Assembly: GCA_963745975.1 (NCBI GenBank)
Contig: CAVUZJ010000005.1
Location: forward strand, 248,001 to 312,000
Source: JAKAWQ01 sp963745975
Lineage (GTDB): Bacteria > Pseudomonadota > Alphaproteobacteria > Acetobacterales > Acetobacteraceae
Length of the DNA: 64,000 nt
Direction: 5' to 3'
Below are positions 44,349 through 53,047 of this stretch, piece after piece. The first letter of the stretch is position 1. Each line of letters begins with the position of its first letter. A model generated the notes under the pieces. The model was not told the DNA's origin, searched no databases, and saw only the letters and a list, made by a program, of their open reading frames with translations. The position numbers and the translations under genes are program-made.

Positions 44349-45131
44349 TCAGTCGGGCAGGATGGCAACCGCGCGCGTCCAGCCGGCGGAGCCGCGATGC
44401 ACCTTCACCGGAAAGCAGGCGATGCGGAATCCGTCCGCCGGCAGCGCCTCGAGGTTGGAGAGCTTCTCGATCTGCGAATAGCCGATCTCGCGCCCGGCGC
44501 GGTGCCCTTCCCAGATCAGGCCCGCGTCGCCGGTTTCCGCGACCTTCCGCCGCGTATGCGAGAAGGGCGCGTCCCAGCTCCAGCCGTCGGTGCCGACGAC
44601 GCGCACGCCCTGCTCGAGCAGCCAGAGCGTGCCGGCGCGCCCGACGCCCGAGCCGCGATGGATGTAGTCCTCCTCGCCATAGCGGCTGCCTGCGCCGGTG
44701 TTGACGACGACGATCTCGAGCGGGGCGAGGCGATGGCCGATGCGCCGCAGCTCGGCCTCGAGATCGCCCGGGGTTGCGACGTAGCCGTCCGGGAGATGAC
44801 GGAAATCGAGCTTCACAGCCGGCTGGAAGAACCATTCGAGCGGCAGCTCGTCGATGCGCGGCGCGGGCTCGCCCCCCGGCTTGAGCGCGTGGTTGCAGGT
44901 GGAGAAATAGTGCCACGGGGCATCGACATGGGTGCCGTTGTGGGTACTGACCGTGCAGCGCTCCATCGCCGCGTACTCGCCGTCAGGGAAGGCATCGACG
45001 CCCACGCCCATGTATTCGGCCATCCGAGGCGCGCTCTCGTGGTGCTCCAGGTACTGGATCTCGGGCAGCATCTCCGGCGGATCGCTCGCGATGCCGGCCT
45101 TGAGAGGTGCGGAAATGTCGATCAGGCGCAT
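44349..45131 (-). CDS. Cyclase-family metal hydrolase (kynurenine formamidase-like)
   Basis: 260 residues. Starts RLIDISAPLKAGIASDPPEM; the metal site HNGTHVDAPWHYFSTC is the signature of the family (HxGTHxDxPxH). VVNTGAGSRYGEEDYIHRGS and GTDGWSWDAPFSHTRR follow. Hydrolyses amides or cyclic esters of small acids; substrate unknown. Likely cotranscribed with the RraA-like gene. Confidence 0.83.
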   Translation of the reverse strand: MRLIDISAPLKAGIASDPPEMLPEIQYLEHHESAPRMAEYMGVGVDAFPDGEYAAMERCTVSTHNGTHVDAPWHYFSTCNHALKPGGEPAPRIDELPLEWFFQPAVKLDFRHLPDGYVATPGDLEAELRRIGHRLAPLEIVVVNTGAGSRYGEEDYIHRGSGVGRAGTLWLLEQGVRVVGTDGWSWDAPFSHTRRKVAETGDAGLIWEGHRAGREIGYSQIEKLSNLEALPADGFRIACFPVKVHRGSAGWTRAVAILPD

Positions 45132-45176
45132 GACTGTTCCACGGTGCGCGCCGAGGCGGGAGACGAAAAGTCCGGG

Positions 45177-46040
45177 TCAGCCGCTGATGACCGCGATCGG
45201 GCTCGGCGCGTCGGTGATGCGGAGCGAGGCCGCGCCCGCGGGATCGCCGTCGGCTTGCGCGGGCGCGCCGCTTTCGATCTCGACCGATGTCGCGCGCATG
45301 AGACGCATGCCCGGCGTGCGCGGCAGGAGGTCGAAGGGCAGCAGGACGCCCGAGAGGAGGGCGGGAAGGCGCCCGCGGCGGCGGAAGATCGCGACGCTGA
45401 AGCCCCGCTCGGTCGGGTTTGCGCCGGGTGCCAAAAGATGCCGCCCGGCATAGTAGCGGCCCTTGGTCACGATGACGCTCGCCGCTTCCAGCTCCTCGCC
45501 TTCGAGACGAAGGCGGAGCGGCGGGAAAGGGTAGCAGGCGACTTCGCAAAGGCTTTGCGCAACGTAGGCGCCGCGGCCGAGCACGCGCTTCAGCGCGTCG
45601 GGGAGATGGTGCACCACGGCGGCGTCGAAGCCGACGCCGAGCATTTGCACGAAGAGCCGCTCGCCGGCGGGCCCGCGCGCGACCCCGGGCCAGAGAAGGC
45701 GCGTGCGGCCGAAGGCGAGCGCCGCGGCCACCGCGCGCGGCGCGAAGGGAAGTGCCAGCTCATGGGCCAGCACATTGGCGGTGCCGAGCGGGATCACGCC
45801 GAGCGGCACGCGGGCCCCGGAGAGGCCGTTCGCCACCTCGGCGATGGTGCCGTCCCCTCCGGCGGCGACGATGAGGCCGGCGCCGCGTGCGACGGCCTCG
45901 CGCGCGAGCTGCGTCGCATGCCCGCGATGGCCGGTCTCGGCCAGCTCCAGCCGGATGCCGTTGTGCACGAGAAGGTCGAGCACCCGCCAGAGGCGCTGCG
46001 AACGCCGCCGCCCGGCGGCGGGGTTGAAGACGATCAGCAC
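45177..46040 (-). CDS. Diacylglycerol kinase-like lipid kinase
   Basis: About 287 residues. CVLIVFNPAAGRRRSQRLWR at the start, then the NAD kinase/DAGK nucleotide motif LIVAAGGDGTIAEVANGL and GVIPLGTANVLAHELALPF. The C-terminal domain ends GAASLRITDAPSPIAVISG. It phosphorylates diacylglycerol or a similar lipid. GTG 46040 is chosen; the frame is open to ATG 46118, which lies inside the Pho-box-like site. Divergent from the plcP-like gene, whose product class makes diacylglycerol. Confidence 0.78.
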   Translation of the reverse strand: MLIVFNPAAGRRRSQRLWRVLDLLVHNGIRLELAETGHRGHATQLAREAVARGAGLIVAAGGDGTIAEVANGLSGARVPLGVIPLGTANVLAHELALPFAPRAVAAALAFGRTRLLWPGVARGPAGERLFVQMLGVGFDAAVVHHLPDALKRVLGRGAYVAQSLCEVACYPFPPLRLRLEGEELEAASVIVTKGRYYAGRHLLAPGANPTERGFSVAIFRRRGRLPALLSGVLLPFDLLPRTPGMRLMRATSVEIESGAPAQADGDPAGAASLRITDAPSPIAVISG

Positions 46041-46114
46041 GCAGACTCGACGCCAGGACGCATCGCAACTCGCAATCACAAGATTCCAGTGTCGCGCCGG
46101 GATGTTGCAAGAGG

Positions 46115-46132
46115 ATGACATTGATGTGACAG
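46115..46132 (-). promoter_or_regulatory. Pho-box-like site (towards the lipid kinase)
   Basis: Read on the minus strand: CTGTCAC-ATCA-ATGTCAT, two heptamers 11 bp apart, each one base from the PhoB consensus CTGTCAT. Position fits a promoter of the kinase gene. Inferred only from the pattern. Confidence 0.5.
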
Positions 46133-46168
46133 ACCAATGATTTGAAACGGCAACGCAGAAAAGCTTGC

Positions 46169-46186
46169 GTTTCACTGAAACTTCAC
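46169..46186 (+). promoter_or_regulatory. Second Pho-box-like site (towards the plcP-like gene)
   Basis: GTTTCAC-TGAA-ACTTCAC: heptamers 11 bp apart, weaker match to CTGTCAT, about 40 bp before ATG 46227. Same orientation as the gene. Confidence 0.4.
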
Positions 46187-46226
46187 TCTGCCGGCGCGAT
46201 CTTCTCCGGCTATCGGACCGGAGCAG

Positions 46227-47027
46227 ATGCACGGTAACATCCGCCCGACCCTGTACCGCAGCGTGTTCATTTCGGACGCGCATCTCGGCGCCCGCGGCTG
46301 CCACGCGCGGGCCCTCGCGGAGTTCCTGCGCGGCATGAGCTGCCGGCATCTCTTCCTGGTCGGCGACATGATCGATGGCTGGCGGCTGCGCCGCTCGTGG
46401 TATTGGGACGACCACCATGACGCGGTGCTCCGCCACATCCTCGGCCATGCGCGCGCCGGCACCCAGGTGACCTACATTCCGGGCAACCACGATGCCATGT
46501 TCCGCGCCTGGCTGCCGCTCGGGCTCGAGGTCGCGGGGATCCGGCTCAGCGCCGAGGCCGAGCACGTCACCGCCGACGGAAGGCGGCTCCTGGTGCTGCA
46601 CGGCGATGCCTTCGACAGCGTGGTTCGCTATGCCCGCTTCCTCGCCCTTCTCGGCGACCATGCCTACGAGGTCGCACTCGCGCTCAATCGCTGGCTCAAC
46701 GCCGTGCGCGGCCGGTTCGGGTATCCCTACTGGTCGCTCTCGGCCTGGCTCAAGCGCCAGGTGAAAGAGGCGGTGAAGGCGATCGACCGCTTCGAGACCG
46801 CGCTCGCCGCCGAGGCGCGCCGGCGCGGTTTCGACGGCGTGGTCTGCGGGCACATCCATCATGCCGAGATGCGCGACGTCGGCGGCATCCTTTACGCCAA
46901 CGACGGGGACTGGATGGAGAGCTGCACCGCGCTCGTCGAGCACCACGACGGTCGGCTCGAGCTGATCGAATGGGCGATCGAGGCGCGGGTCTCGGCGGCC
47001 GATGCCGAACGACTGCCTGCGCACTGA
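46227..47027 (+). CDS. plcP: PlcP-like metallophosphoesterase (LpxH-like family)
   Basis: 266 residues. Calcineurin-type metal site: FISDAHLGARGC, FLVGDMIDGW, YIPGNHDAMFR, LLVLHGDAFDS, VVCGHIHHAEM. This branch is often annotated as UDP-2,3-diacylglucosamine diphosphatase, but when followed by a GT4 glycosyltransferase in marine and soil alphaproteobacteria it is PlcP, a phospholipase C used for lipid remodelling under phosphate limitation. Here such a gene overlaps its 3' end by 26 bp and Pho-box-like sites precede it. LpxH activity cannot be excluded. Confidence 0.78.
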   Translation: MHGNIRPTLYRSVFISDAHLGARGCHARALAEFLRGMSCRHLFLVGDMIDGWRLRRSWYWDDHHDAVLRHILGHARAGTQVTYIPGNHDAMFRAWLPLGLEVAGIRLSAEAEHVTADGRRLLVLHGDAFDSVVRYARFLALLGDHAYEVALALNRWLNAVRGRFGYPYWSLSAWLKRQVKEAVKAIDRFETALAAEARRRGFDGVVCGHIHHAEMRDVGGILYANDGDWMESCTALVEHHDGRLELIEWAIEARVSAADAERLPAH

Positions 47028-48069
47028 ACTCGCGCCGGACGCGCGAGGCGGGGCGGATCTGCGGCGTATCCTGATCGTCTCCGATGCGTGGGCGCCGCAG
47101 GTCAACGGCGTCGTCCGCACGCTCGCCGCCGTGGCGGACGAGCTCGTCTCAATGGGTCGCGAGGCGAGCGTGATCGGGCCCGGCGAATTCCGCACCATCC
47201 CCTGCCCCACCTATCCCGAGATCCGGCTTTCCCTGTTCCCGGGCCGCAAGCTCGCCCGGCGGATCGAGGCGATCGCTCCGGACGCCATGCACATCGCAAC
47301 CGAAGGCCCGCTCGGCATGGCGGCGCGGGGTTACGCGCGCCACCACAAGCTTGCGTTCACCACCTCCTTTCATACCCGCTTCCCCGAATACATCGCCGCG
47401 CGCACCGGCCTGCCGCCCGCGCTCGGCTATGCCTGGCTGCGCCGCTTCCACGCCGCCGGATCGGGGATGATGGTGGCGGCGCCCAACTTGCGATCCGAGC
47501 TGGCGCGACGGGGTTTTCGCAATATCCGACGCTGGACGCGGGGCGTCGATTTCTCCCAGTTCCGTCCGGCGCCCCGCGAGGATTGGAGCTTTCCCCGCCC
47601 CGTGTTCCTCTATGTCGGGCGCGTCGCGGTCGAGAAGAATATTTCCGCCTTTCTCGACCTCGATCTTCCCGGCTCGAAAGTGGTGGTCGGCGAAGGCCCG
47701 CAGCTCGCCGCCCTTCGCCGTGCCTATCCCGCCGTGCACTTCGCGGGCGCGAGGCGCGGCGCGGAGCTTGCGGCGGCTTATGCGGGAGCGGACGTGCTGG
47801 TCTTCCCGAGCCGCACCGACACCTTCGGCCTCGTGCTCCTCGAATCGCTCGCCTGCGGCACGCCGGTCGCTGCCTTTCCGGTCCCCGGGCCGCTCGACGT
47901 GCTCGGCGACGAAGCGGGCAAGGTGGGCGTGCTCGATGCCGATCTCGGCCGCGCGGCGCGCGCGGCGCTCGCGATCGATCGCGCCCGCTGCCTCGCCTAC
48001 GCCGAAACCTTCACCTGGCGCCGGGCGACCGAGATGTTCCTTTCGAACCTGGTGCCGGCGAGGACGTAG
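47002..48069 (+). CDS. Family 4 glycosyltransferase (Agt-like)
   Basis: 355 residues, GT-B fold. RILIVSDAWAPQVNGVVRTL donor/acceptor start, PDAMHIATEGPLGMAARGYA, FHTRFPEYIAARTG, then FLYVGRVAVEKNISAFLDLD and the GT4 end motif FPSRTDTFGLVLLESLACGT. In plcP operons the partner glycosylates diacylglycerol to make phosphorus-free glycolipids. ATG 47002 lies inside plcP, so translation is coupled. Confidence 0.83.
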   Translation: MPNDCLRTELAPDARGGADLRRILIVSDAWAPQVNGVVRTLAAVADELVSMGREASVIGPGEFRTIPCPTYPEIRLSLFPGRKLARRIEAIAPDAMHIATEGPLGMAARGYARHHKLAFTTSFHTRFPEYIAARTGLPPALGYAWLRRFHAAGSGMMVAAPNLRSELARRGFRNIRRWTRGVDFSQFRPAPREDWSFPRPVFLYVGRVAVEKNISAFLDLDLPGSKVVVGEGPQLAALRRAYPAVHFAGARRGAELAAAYAGADVLVFPSRTDTFGLVLLESLACGTPVAAFPVPGPLDVLGDEAGKVGVLDADLGRAARAALAIDRARCLAYAETFTWRRATEMFLSNLVPART

Positions 48070-48081
48070 GCCGGACGAGCG

Positions 48082-49218
48082 TCACGCCTTCGTCGTGGCG
48101 ACGCGATGGGCGCCGGGGCCGCCGAAGACCAGCTCGTCGAGATCGGTCATCGGCGCACGGCCTTTCGCCAGTCCGCGATAATGCTCACCCTTCGAGACCG
48201 GCCCGGTCTCGAAGATGATCTCCCAGCTTTCGCCGCCGTCACGGCTTTCGAAGATCTGGCCGTCGGTGTCGCCGGCATAGAGCGCATAGAAGCCCGGCCA
48301 GGCGGCGAGCGTCATCGCCCCGAAGGTCGGGCGGCCGCCCGAGGGAAGGCCCGCGAGCAGACGCTCCCACGTCTTTCCGCCGTCGCGCGAGCGGGCAATG
48401 CGTGAGCGCGAGCGGTTGATGGCGAACCAGTTGGGCGGATAGCCAGGAGAGCCCGCGACGAAGATCAGATCGGGATCCTCGGGATGGCAAACGAGCGCGT
48501 CGGGATAGTTGATGCCGGCGGGCTCGAGGGTGCGCCACGTCGCACCGTCATCCTCGCTGATCCTGAGGCCCCAGCCGGTCGCGACGATGAACCGCGCGGG
48601 CCTCGCCTGGTGCAGCAGGACGCGGTGGATGTCGCGATCGGAGACCTCGGGAAAGACCGCGGTCTCCGCAAAGCTCGCACCCTCGTCCTCCGAGCGCAGC
48701 AAGGCACCCACCTCGATGGCGACGAAGAGCGTGCTTCCCCCGCGCACCACGATGTCCTTCACATGCCCGAGATGCGGCGGCGGCGGAAAGAACCAGGACG
48801 GCAGGCTCGGCACGGCGCGAAGAGCGGGAAGCTCCCGCCATTCCGCGCCGCCATTCTCCGAAATGAAGAGATGCGCGGGCATCCCGCCGGCGAGCAGAAC
48901 TTCGCGCCCGCCGAGCTCGAGCGCTTTCACCACCCAGACATCGAACTGGGAGAGGCCGCGGTTGATCCACCGCCAGGTCTTTCCCTCATCCTCGCTTCGC
49001 GCGAGGCCGAAGCCGTGCGTGGCGGCGATGAGCGCCCCGTCGTGCGTGCGCGCGAGCGCGCTCACGAAGGTGCCGGCGAACTCCTTGTGTTCGAGCGACC
49101 AGTCCCCGTCCGCGGCGCGGCGGAGGAACCAGATCCCGTCGGCGCTGGCAACCGTGAGGCGATCGGATGGTGCGGCGTGACGCTCGACGCCGGCACCGCC
49201 GGGTGAAAGCAGGATCAT
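48082..49218 (-). CDS. BNR-repeat beta-propeller protein
   Basis: 378 residues without a signal peptide. At least six Asp-box repeats (S-x-D-x-G-x-x-W/F): SEDEGKTW, SENGGAEW, SEDEGASF, SEDDGATW, SRDGGKTW, SRDGGESW, which set a sialidase/photosystem-stability-factor-like propeller. Catalytic residues of true sialidases are not evident, so the activity is unassigned. ATG 49218 with GGGGAAA before it. Same strand as the next two upstream genes; probably one operon. Confidence 0.75.
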   Translation of the reverse strand: MILLSPGGAGVERHAAPSDRLTVASADGIWFLRRAADGDWSLEHKEFAGTFVSALARTHDGALIAATHGFGLARSEDEGKTWRWINRGLSQFDVWVVKALELGGREVLLAGGMPAHLFISENGGAEWRELPALRAVPSLPSWFFPPPPHLGHVKDIVVRGGSTLFVAIEVGALLRSEDEGASFAETAVFPEVSDRDIHRVLLHQARPARFIVATGWGLRISEDDGATWRTLEPAGINYPDALVCHPEDPDLIFVAGSPGYPPNWFAINRSRSRIARSRDGGKTWERLLAGLPSGGRPTFGAMTLAAWPGFYALYAGDTDGQIFESRDGGESWEIIFETGPVSKGEHYRGLAKGRAPMTDLDELVFGGPGAHRVATTKA

Positions 49219-49256
49219 GGCGTTTCCCCTTTTATGGGGCACCGATTATGCCGGGA

Positions 49257-50480
49257 TCAACCTTCAAAGGCGAGAATCGTAAGCCCGCCATTGTTGTCGG
49301 TGACATAGAGCGTGCCGTCCGCGGCGGCAAAGACGTCGGCCGACTGCACGACGCGCTCGGCGCCCGGGCGGATATCGACGAGCCGCTCGGGCGGCGGCGG
49401 CACGTAGCGGGCAACCTCCTTCGGCTCATAGGCGTTGGAGATGTCGAAGACGCGCACGCCGGCGTTCTGGTAGGTGGCGAAGATCAGCTCCTCGCTCTGG
49501 AACGAGCCGGGCCGGTTCTCATGGAGGTTGTGGGGTCCGAATTTTCCGCCCTTGGCGCAGAAATCGTCCTCCTTCGGTGTCGGCAGGGTCGAGATCGTCA
49601 CCGGGTTCGCGGGCGTCCGCACATCGAACACCCAGGTGTAGGCGATGCCCTTCTCGCAGCGATTGCTGTTGCCCTCGTCCGCGATCACGGCGAGCCCGCG
49701 CCCGGGGAGCGGCAGCGGCGAATGCGTGCCGCCGGCATAAGGCGGGCACCAGTTGCGATGGACGACGAGCTTCGGCGCGGTCGGCTCGGCGAGGTCCATG
49801 ATGGTGAGCCCGCCGTCGCGCCAGGCGGCGAAGCCGAGATTGCCCGCGGTCAGCATGTGATGCAGCGCCCAGCGCTGGCCCTTGGGCCAGCCTGGCCTCT
49901 CGCCGGCTGCCGTATGCATGCCGGGGAGCCACCACCGCCCGACGACCTCGGGCTTGGTCGGGTCGGCCATGTCGATCACCGCGAGGACATGGTCGATGAA
50001 GCCCTCGAAATGGACCGAGGCATAGGCGTAGCGTCCGCCCACCCACCAGATGCGGTGCGGCCCGATGCCGTCCACCGGCAGGAAGCCGATCTCGCGCGGG
50101 GACGCCGGGTCCTTCTTGAGGTCGAAGACGCGGATGCCGGGAACGAAGTTCTTCTCGCGCTTGCTGAAGCTCTCGGTGATCGGCTTGCCGAAATAGTCGC
50201 CCTCCGAGGCATATTGCTGGAGCGCCCAGACGTTCGGCGCATTGACCGCGAGCAGCAGCCCGTCATGCACCTGGATGTGATTCGAGCGCAGCGCCGGCGG
50301 GCAGGCGATGAAGTTCACCGGCTTCGGCGCGCGCGGATCGTGCACGTCGATCACGGTGATGCCGTCCGAGAGCATATGCCCGACATAGGCGTAGCCCTTG
50401 GCCACCATCACCTGCACGCCATCCGGCCGGCCGCCCTGGTCGGTGTGGCCGAGCCGGCGGATACGAACGGCGTTGCTCAT
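49257..50480 (-). CDS. LVIVD-repeat propeller protein
   Basis: 407 residues, no signal peptide. Repeated blades of the form GITVIDVHDPRAPKPV, IRVFDLKKDPASPREI, LAVIDMADPTKPEVVGRWW, LTIMDLAEPTAPKL, VRVFDISNAYEPKEVARYV: the LVIVD pattern. His/Trp-rich segments (PHRIWWVGGRYAYASVHFEG). No catalytic motif recognised. Start at MSNAVR (50480) with AGGGGAAT upstream. 20 bp from the MFS gene. Confidence 0.78.
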   Translation of the reverse strand: MSNAVRIRRLGHTDQGGRPDGVQVMVAKGYAYVGHMLSDGITVIDVHDPRAPKPVNFIACPPALRSNHIQVHDGLLLAVNAPNVWALQQYASEGDYFGKPITESFSKREKNFVPGIRVFDLKKDPASPREIGFLPVDGIGPHRIWWVGGRYAYASVHFEGFIDHVLAVIDMADPTKPEVVGRWWLPGMHTAAGERPGWPKGQRWALHHMLTAGNLGFAAWRDGGLTIMDLAEPTAPKLVVHRNWCPPYAGGTHSPLPLPGRGLAVIADEGNSNRCEKGIAYTWVFDVRTPANPVTISTLPTPKEDDFCAKGGKFGPHNLHENRPGSFQSEELIFATYQNAGVRVFDISNAYEPKEVARYVPPPPERLVDIRPGAERVVQSADVFAAADGTLYVTDNNGGLTILAFEG

Positions 50481-50499
50481 AATTCCCCTGCTCGCCTCT

Positions 50500-51840
50500 T
50501 CAGCCGGTGGGTGGGGCGAGCACGTCGAGCGCCTGGCCGCGCGCCTCGGGCCCGATGCGGGTGACGCTGAAGGCCGCGACCACGAGCAGGATGGCAACGC
50601 AGGCGAACACGGCGTTCACCCCGAAACCGTTCTGGATCCAGAGAATGGCCGGAATGATGAAGGCCGTCGCCAGGCGGCCGATGCCGGAGGCGATGCCGAA
50701 GCCGGAGGCGCGGGCATTGGTTGGGAAGACCTCCGAGGCGAAGATCTGCGAAGCGTTGCCGGCGAGCTGCGTGAAGAAGGCCATCCAGAATCCGGCGATC
50801 AGCAGCCACAGGCTGTTCGGGGCCTGGACGAAGCCGATCGCGAAGAGGCCGGCCAGCACGAACGAGATGATGGCCACCGGCTTGCGGCCATAACGCTCCA
50901 ACGCGAACATCATGAAGATGCTGGCGCAAGGATAGGCGATCTGGATCCAGAGAGTGAACTCGATGGTCTTGGTGATCGTAAGGCCGCGCTGGGCGATGAT
51001 GTTCGGCAGCCACGCGCCGAGCCCGATGGCGACGCCGAAGAAGGCGACGAAGCAGACCGACGCCGCGATGACCCGATCGGGATAGTCGCGAAATACGACA
51101 CCGAACGGATCGCTCCGCGTGTGGCTCGCCCGATCCTCGACGAGCGCGACGCCCGCGGCGGGTCCGGCAATGCCCATGCGGGCGAGCAGAGCGAGTGCGC
51201 GCTCGCCGTGGCCGTGCGTCGCCAGCCAGCGCGGCAATTCGGGCAGCGAGAAGCGCAGGACGAAGACGATCAGCGCGCCAACGCCATAGACGAACCAGAT
51301 GCCTTCCCAGTGGATCCTGTGCAGAAAGAAGAGCACGAACAGGGTCGAGAGCGGCCAGACGAAGGCGCCGCCGATGAGCTGGATGCCGGCGAGCACGCGG
51401 CCGCGGATGCGCTTGGGCGCATATTCGCCCGCATAGGCGAAGCAGAGCGGCTGCTCGGCGCCGATGCCGATGCCGGCGATGAACCGGAAGATCGAGAGCC
51501 AGAAATAGTTGGGCGCAAAGGCGGAGGCGATGGTGAACACGCCGAAGAGGAGGAGGTTGAACTGATAGACCGCCTTGCGGCCGAAACGGTCGGTGAACTG
51601 GCCCTGGCCGACGGCGCCGACGAAGAGGCCCATCAAAGTTGCGAACCCGACGCCCGCGATCTCGGCCTTGGTCGCGAAATGCGTCTGCAGCATGTCCGGA
51701 ACCATCACGCCGAAGACGATGTAGTTCGAGACGTCGAAGAAATATCCGGCGGCGATCAGCCCGAAGACCCGGTAGTGGATCGGGGTCAGCTTGGCCTCGT
51801 CCATGGACGAGCCGACGAAACTCTCGATGGACTGGGCCAT
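50500..51840 (-). CDS. MFS transporter (metabolite:H+ symporter type)
   Basis: 446 residues, 12 membrane helices. Sugar-porter/aromatic-acid symporter marks: DRFGRKAVYQFNLLLFGVF, AGIGIGAEQPLCFAYAGEYA then PKRIRGRVLAGIQ, and ERYGRKPVAIISFVLAGLF in the second half. Upstream has a TAAG-N4-CTTA palindrome. Cotranscribed with the two propeller genes; the transported compound is unknown. Confidence 0.87.
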   Translation of the reverse strand: MAQSIESFVGSSMDEAKLTPIHYRVFGLIAAGYFFDVSNYIVFGVMVPDMLQTHFATKAEIAGVGFATLMGLFVGAVGQGQFTDRFGRKAVYQFNLLLFGVFTIASAFAPNYFWLSIFRFIAGIGIGAEQPLCFAYAGEYAPKRIRGRVLAGIQLIGGAFVWPLSTLFVLFFLHRIHWEGIWFVYGVGALIVFVLRFSLPELPRWLATHGHGERALALLARMGIAGPAAGVALVEDRASHTRSDPFGVVFRDYPDRVIAASVCFVAFFGVAIGLGAWLPNIIAQRGLTITKTIEFTLWIQIAYPCASIFMMFALERYGRKPVAIISFVLAGLFAIGFVQAPNSLWLLIAGFWMAFFTQLAGNASQIFASEVFPTNARASGFGIASGIGRLATAFIIPAILWIQNGFGVNAVFACVAILLVVAAFSVTRIGPEARGQALDVLAPPTG

Positions 51841-51879
51841 TCGCGTCCTCCCGCAGCCGCTTGAGCACGGCCGATTTAT

Positions 51880-51891
51880 TAAGTCATCTTA
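51880..51891. promoter_or_regulatory. Possible operator
   Basis: TAAG-tcat-CTTA, 39 bp before the MFS start codon in an AT-rich patch. Could bind a repressor of the propeller-MFS operon; no regulator gene is adjacent. Confidence 0.25.
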
Positions 51892-51942
51892 GGACGTATT
51901 GAGCCACAGCGTCAAGCGGCGCGCCCTCAGCGTTTCTCCGCG

Positions 51943-52917
51943 TCAGACCGAGGAAGCGGGTTGCAGGCGCCGTGCCTCGATCAACTGCCAGACGAGGAGA
52001 ATGGGAACGCCGACCACGACGTCGCGCGTCCTGCGCACGAGGGAGACGGCGATCGCGACGTCGGGCGAGATCCCGAAGACGCCGCCGAGGCCGACATAGG
52101 CGGCTTCCTGCACGCCCGCGAAGCCGGGCACGGCGAAGCCGGCGGTGAGCGATACCTGCAGCAGCCCCTCGATCGCCAGCGCCGCCGGAATGCCGATCGG
52201 GACGCCGACCAGGCGCATGATCACCCAGCCGCCGATCCCGCTCACGACCCAGCCCAGCAGATGCAGTACCGTGGCTAAGGAATAGCGGCCGGTGAGGCGA
52301 TAGATCGGCATCAGCTCGCCGTGCAGGAGGTCGATCCGGGCCATTAGCGCGATCAGCCAGCGCGCGCGGAGGCGACGGCCGAACCGGCGGGCCAAGGGCG
52401 CGGCGCCGCGCTGGACGGCGAGAAAGCCCACCCCCCCGATCAGCCCGACCAGGATGCCGATGCCGAATGGCAGGGCGAACCCGCTGCGAGGGTGCCAGGC
52501 GACGAGCAGGCCGAGGCCGGCGGCGGCGAAGAGGAGCTGGGTGAGGAACTCCGAGGTGACGTCGGCGACCGTCGAGGCCGAGGCGATCGGCCAGGCGATG
52601 CCGTGCAGCGTCGCCGCGCGCGCGCCGAGCACGAAGCCACCGACGGCGGAGAAGGGAAGGCAGTTCGCCGAGGCATCGCGCACCATCCGCGCCCAGATCA
52701 GGATGCGGACGGCGGGCCGGCGCGGCATGAGCGCCCACCAGGCAAAGCCCAGGATGACGAACAGGCACAATTGGCAGAAGACGGCGAGCGCCAGCCCGTC
52801 CCAGCCGACCTTGAGCGCCACCTCGATCACGCGGTGAAAGCCGAACCAGGCGACCAGCGCCGTGCCGACCCCGAGACCGGCCAGCGCGGCCACGATGGAC
52901 AGCGTCTTCCTACTCAA
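51943..52917 (-). CDS. hpnL: Hopanoid-associated membrane protein HpnL (flippase-like)
   Basis: 324 residues, about eight membrane helices, of the lysylphosphatidylglycerol synthase TM/UPF0104 type. FCQLCLFVILGFAWWALMPRR, FSAVGGFVLGARAATLHG, SLTAGFAVPGFAGVQEAAYV (PG-x-G-x-QE motif). HpnL is found in hopanoid loci and is tied to hopanoid transport or modification. The start is TTG 52917 or a GTG eight codons further on. Divergent from hpnA. Confidence 0.82.
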   Translation of the reverse strand: MSRKTLSIVAALAGLGVGTALVAWFGFHRVIEVALKVGWDGLALAVFCQLCLFVILGFAWWALMPRRPAVRILIWARMVRDASANCLPFSAVGGFVLGARAATLHGIAWPIASASTVADVTSEFLTQLLFAAAGLGLLVAWHPRSGFALPFGIGILVGLIGGVGFLAVQRGAAPLARRFGRRLRARWLIALMARIDLLHGELMPIYRLTGRYSLATVLHLLGWVVSGIGGWVIMRLVGVPIGIPAALAIEGLLQVSLTAGFAVPGFAGVQEAAYVGLGGVFGISPDVAIAVSLVRRTRDVVVGVPILLVWQLIEARRLQPASSV

Positions 52918-53047
52918 CCCGGTCGTCCCGGCAACGGAGCGTCCTTGATCTGCCCGCGGGGAGCCGCGCGCGGGCGGCTCTACACCAGGGGCGGGCGGGC
53001 GGCTATACACGCCGCGACCTGGAAGCCCTGCGAAGGAGAAGCCGGCG

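Noticed and set aside
45177..47210. 677-residue minus-strand frame including the lipid kinase
   Set aside because: The upstream 380 residues are antisense to the plcP-like gene and are Glu/His/Ala-rich shadow; the kinase starts at 46040 or 46118.
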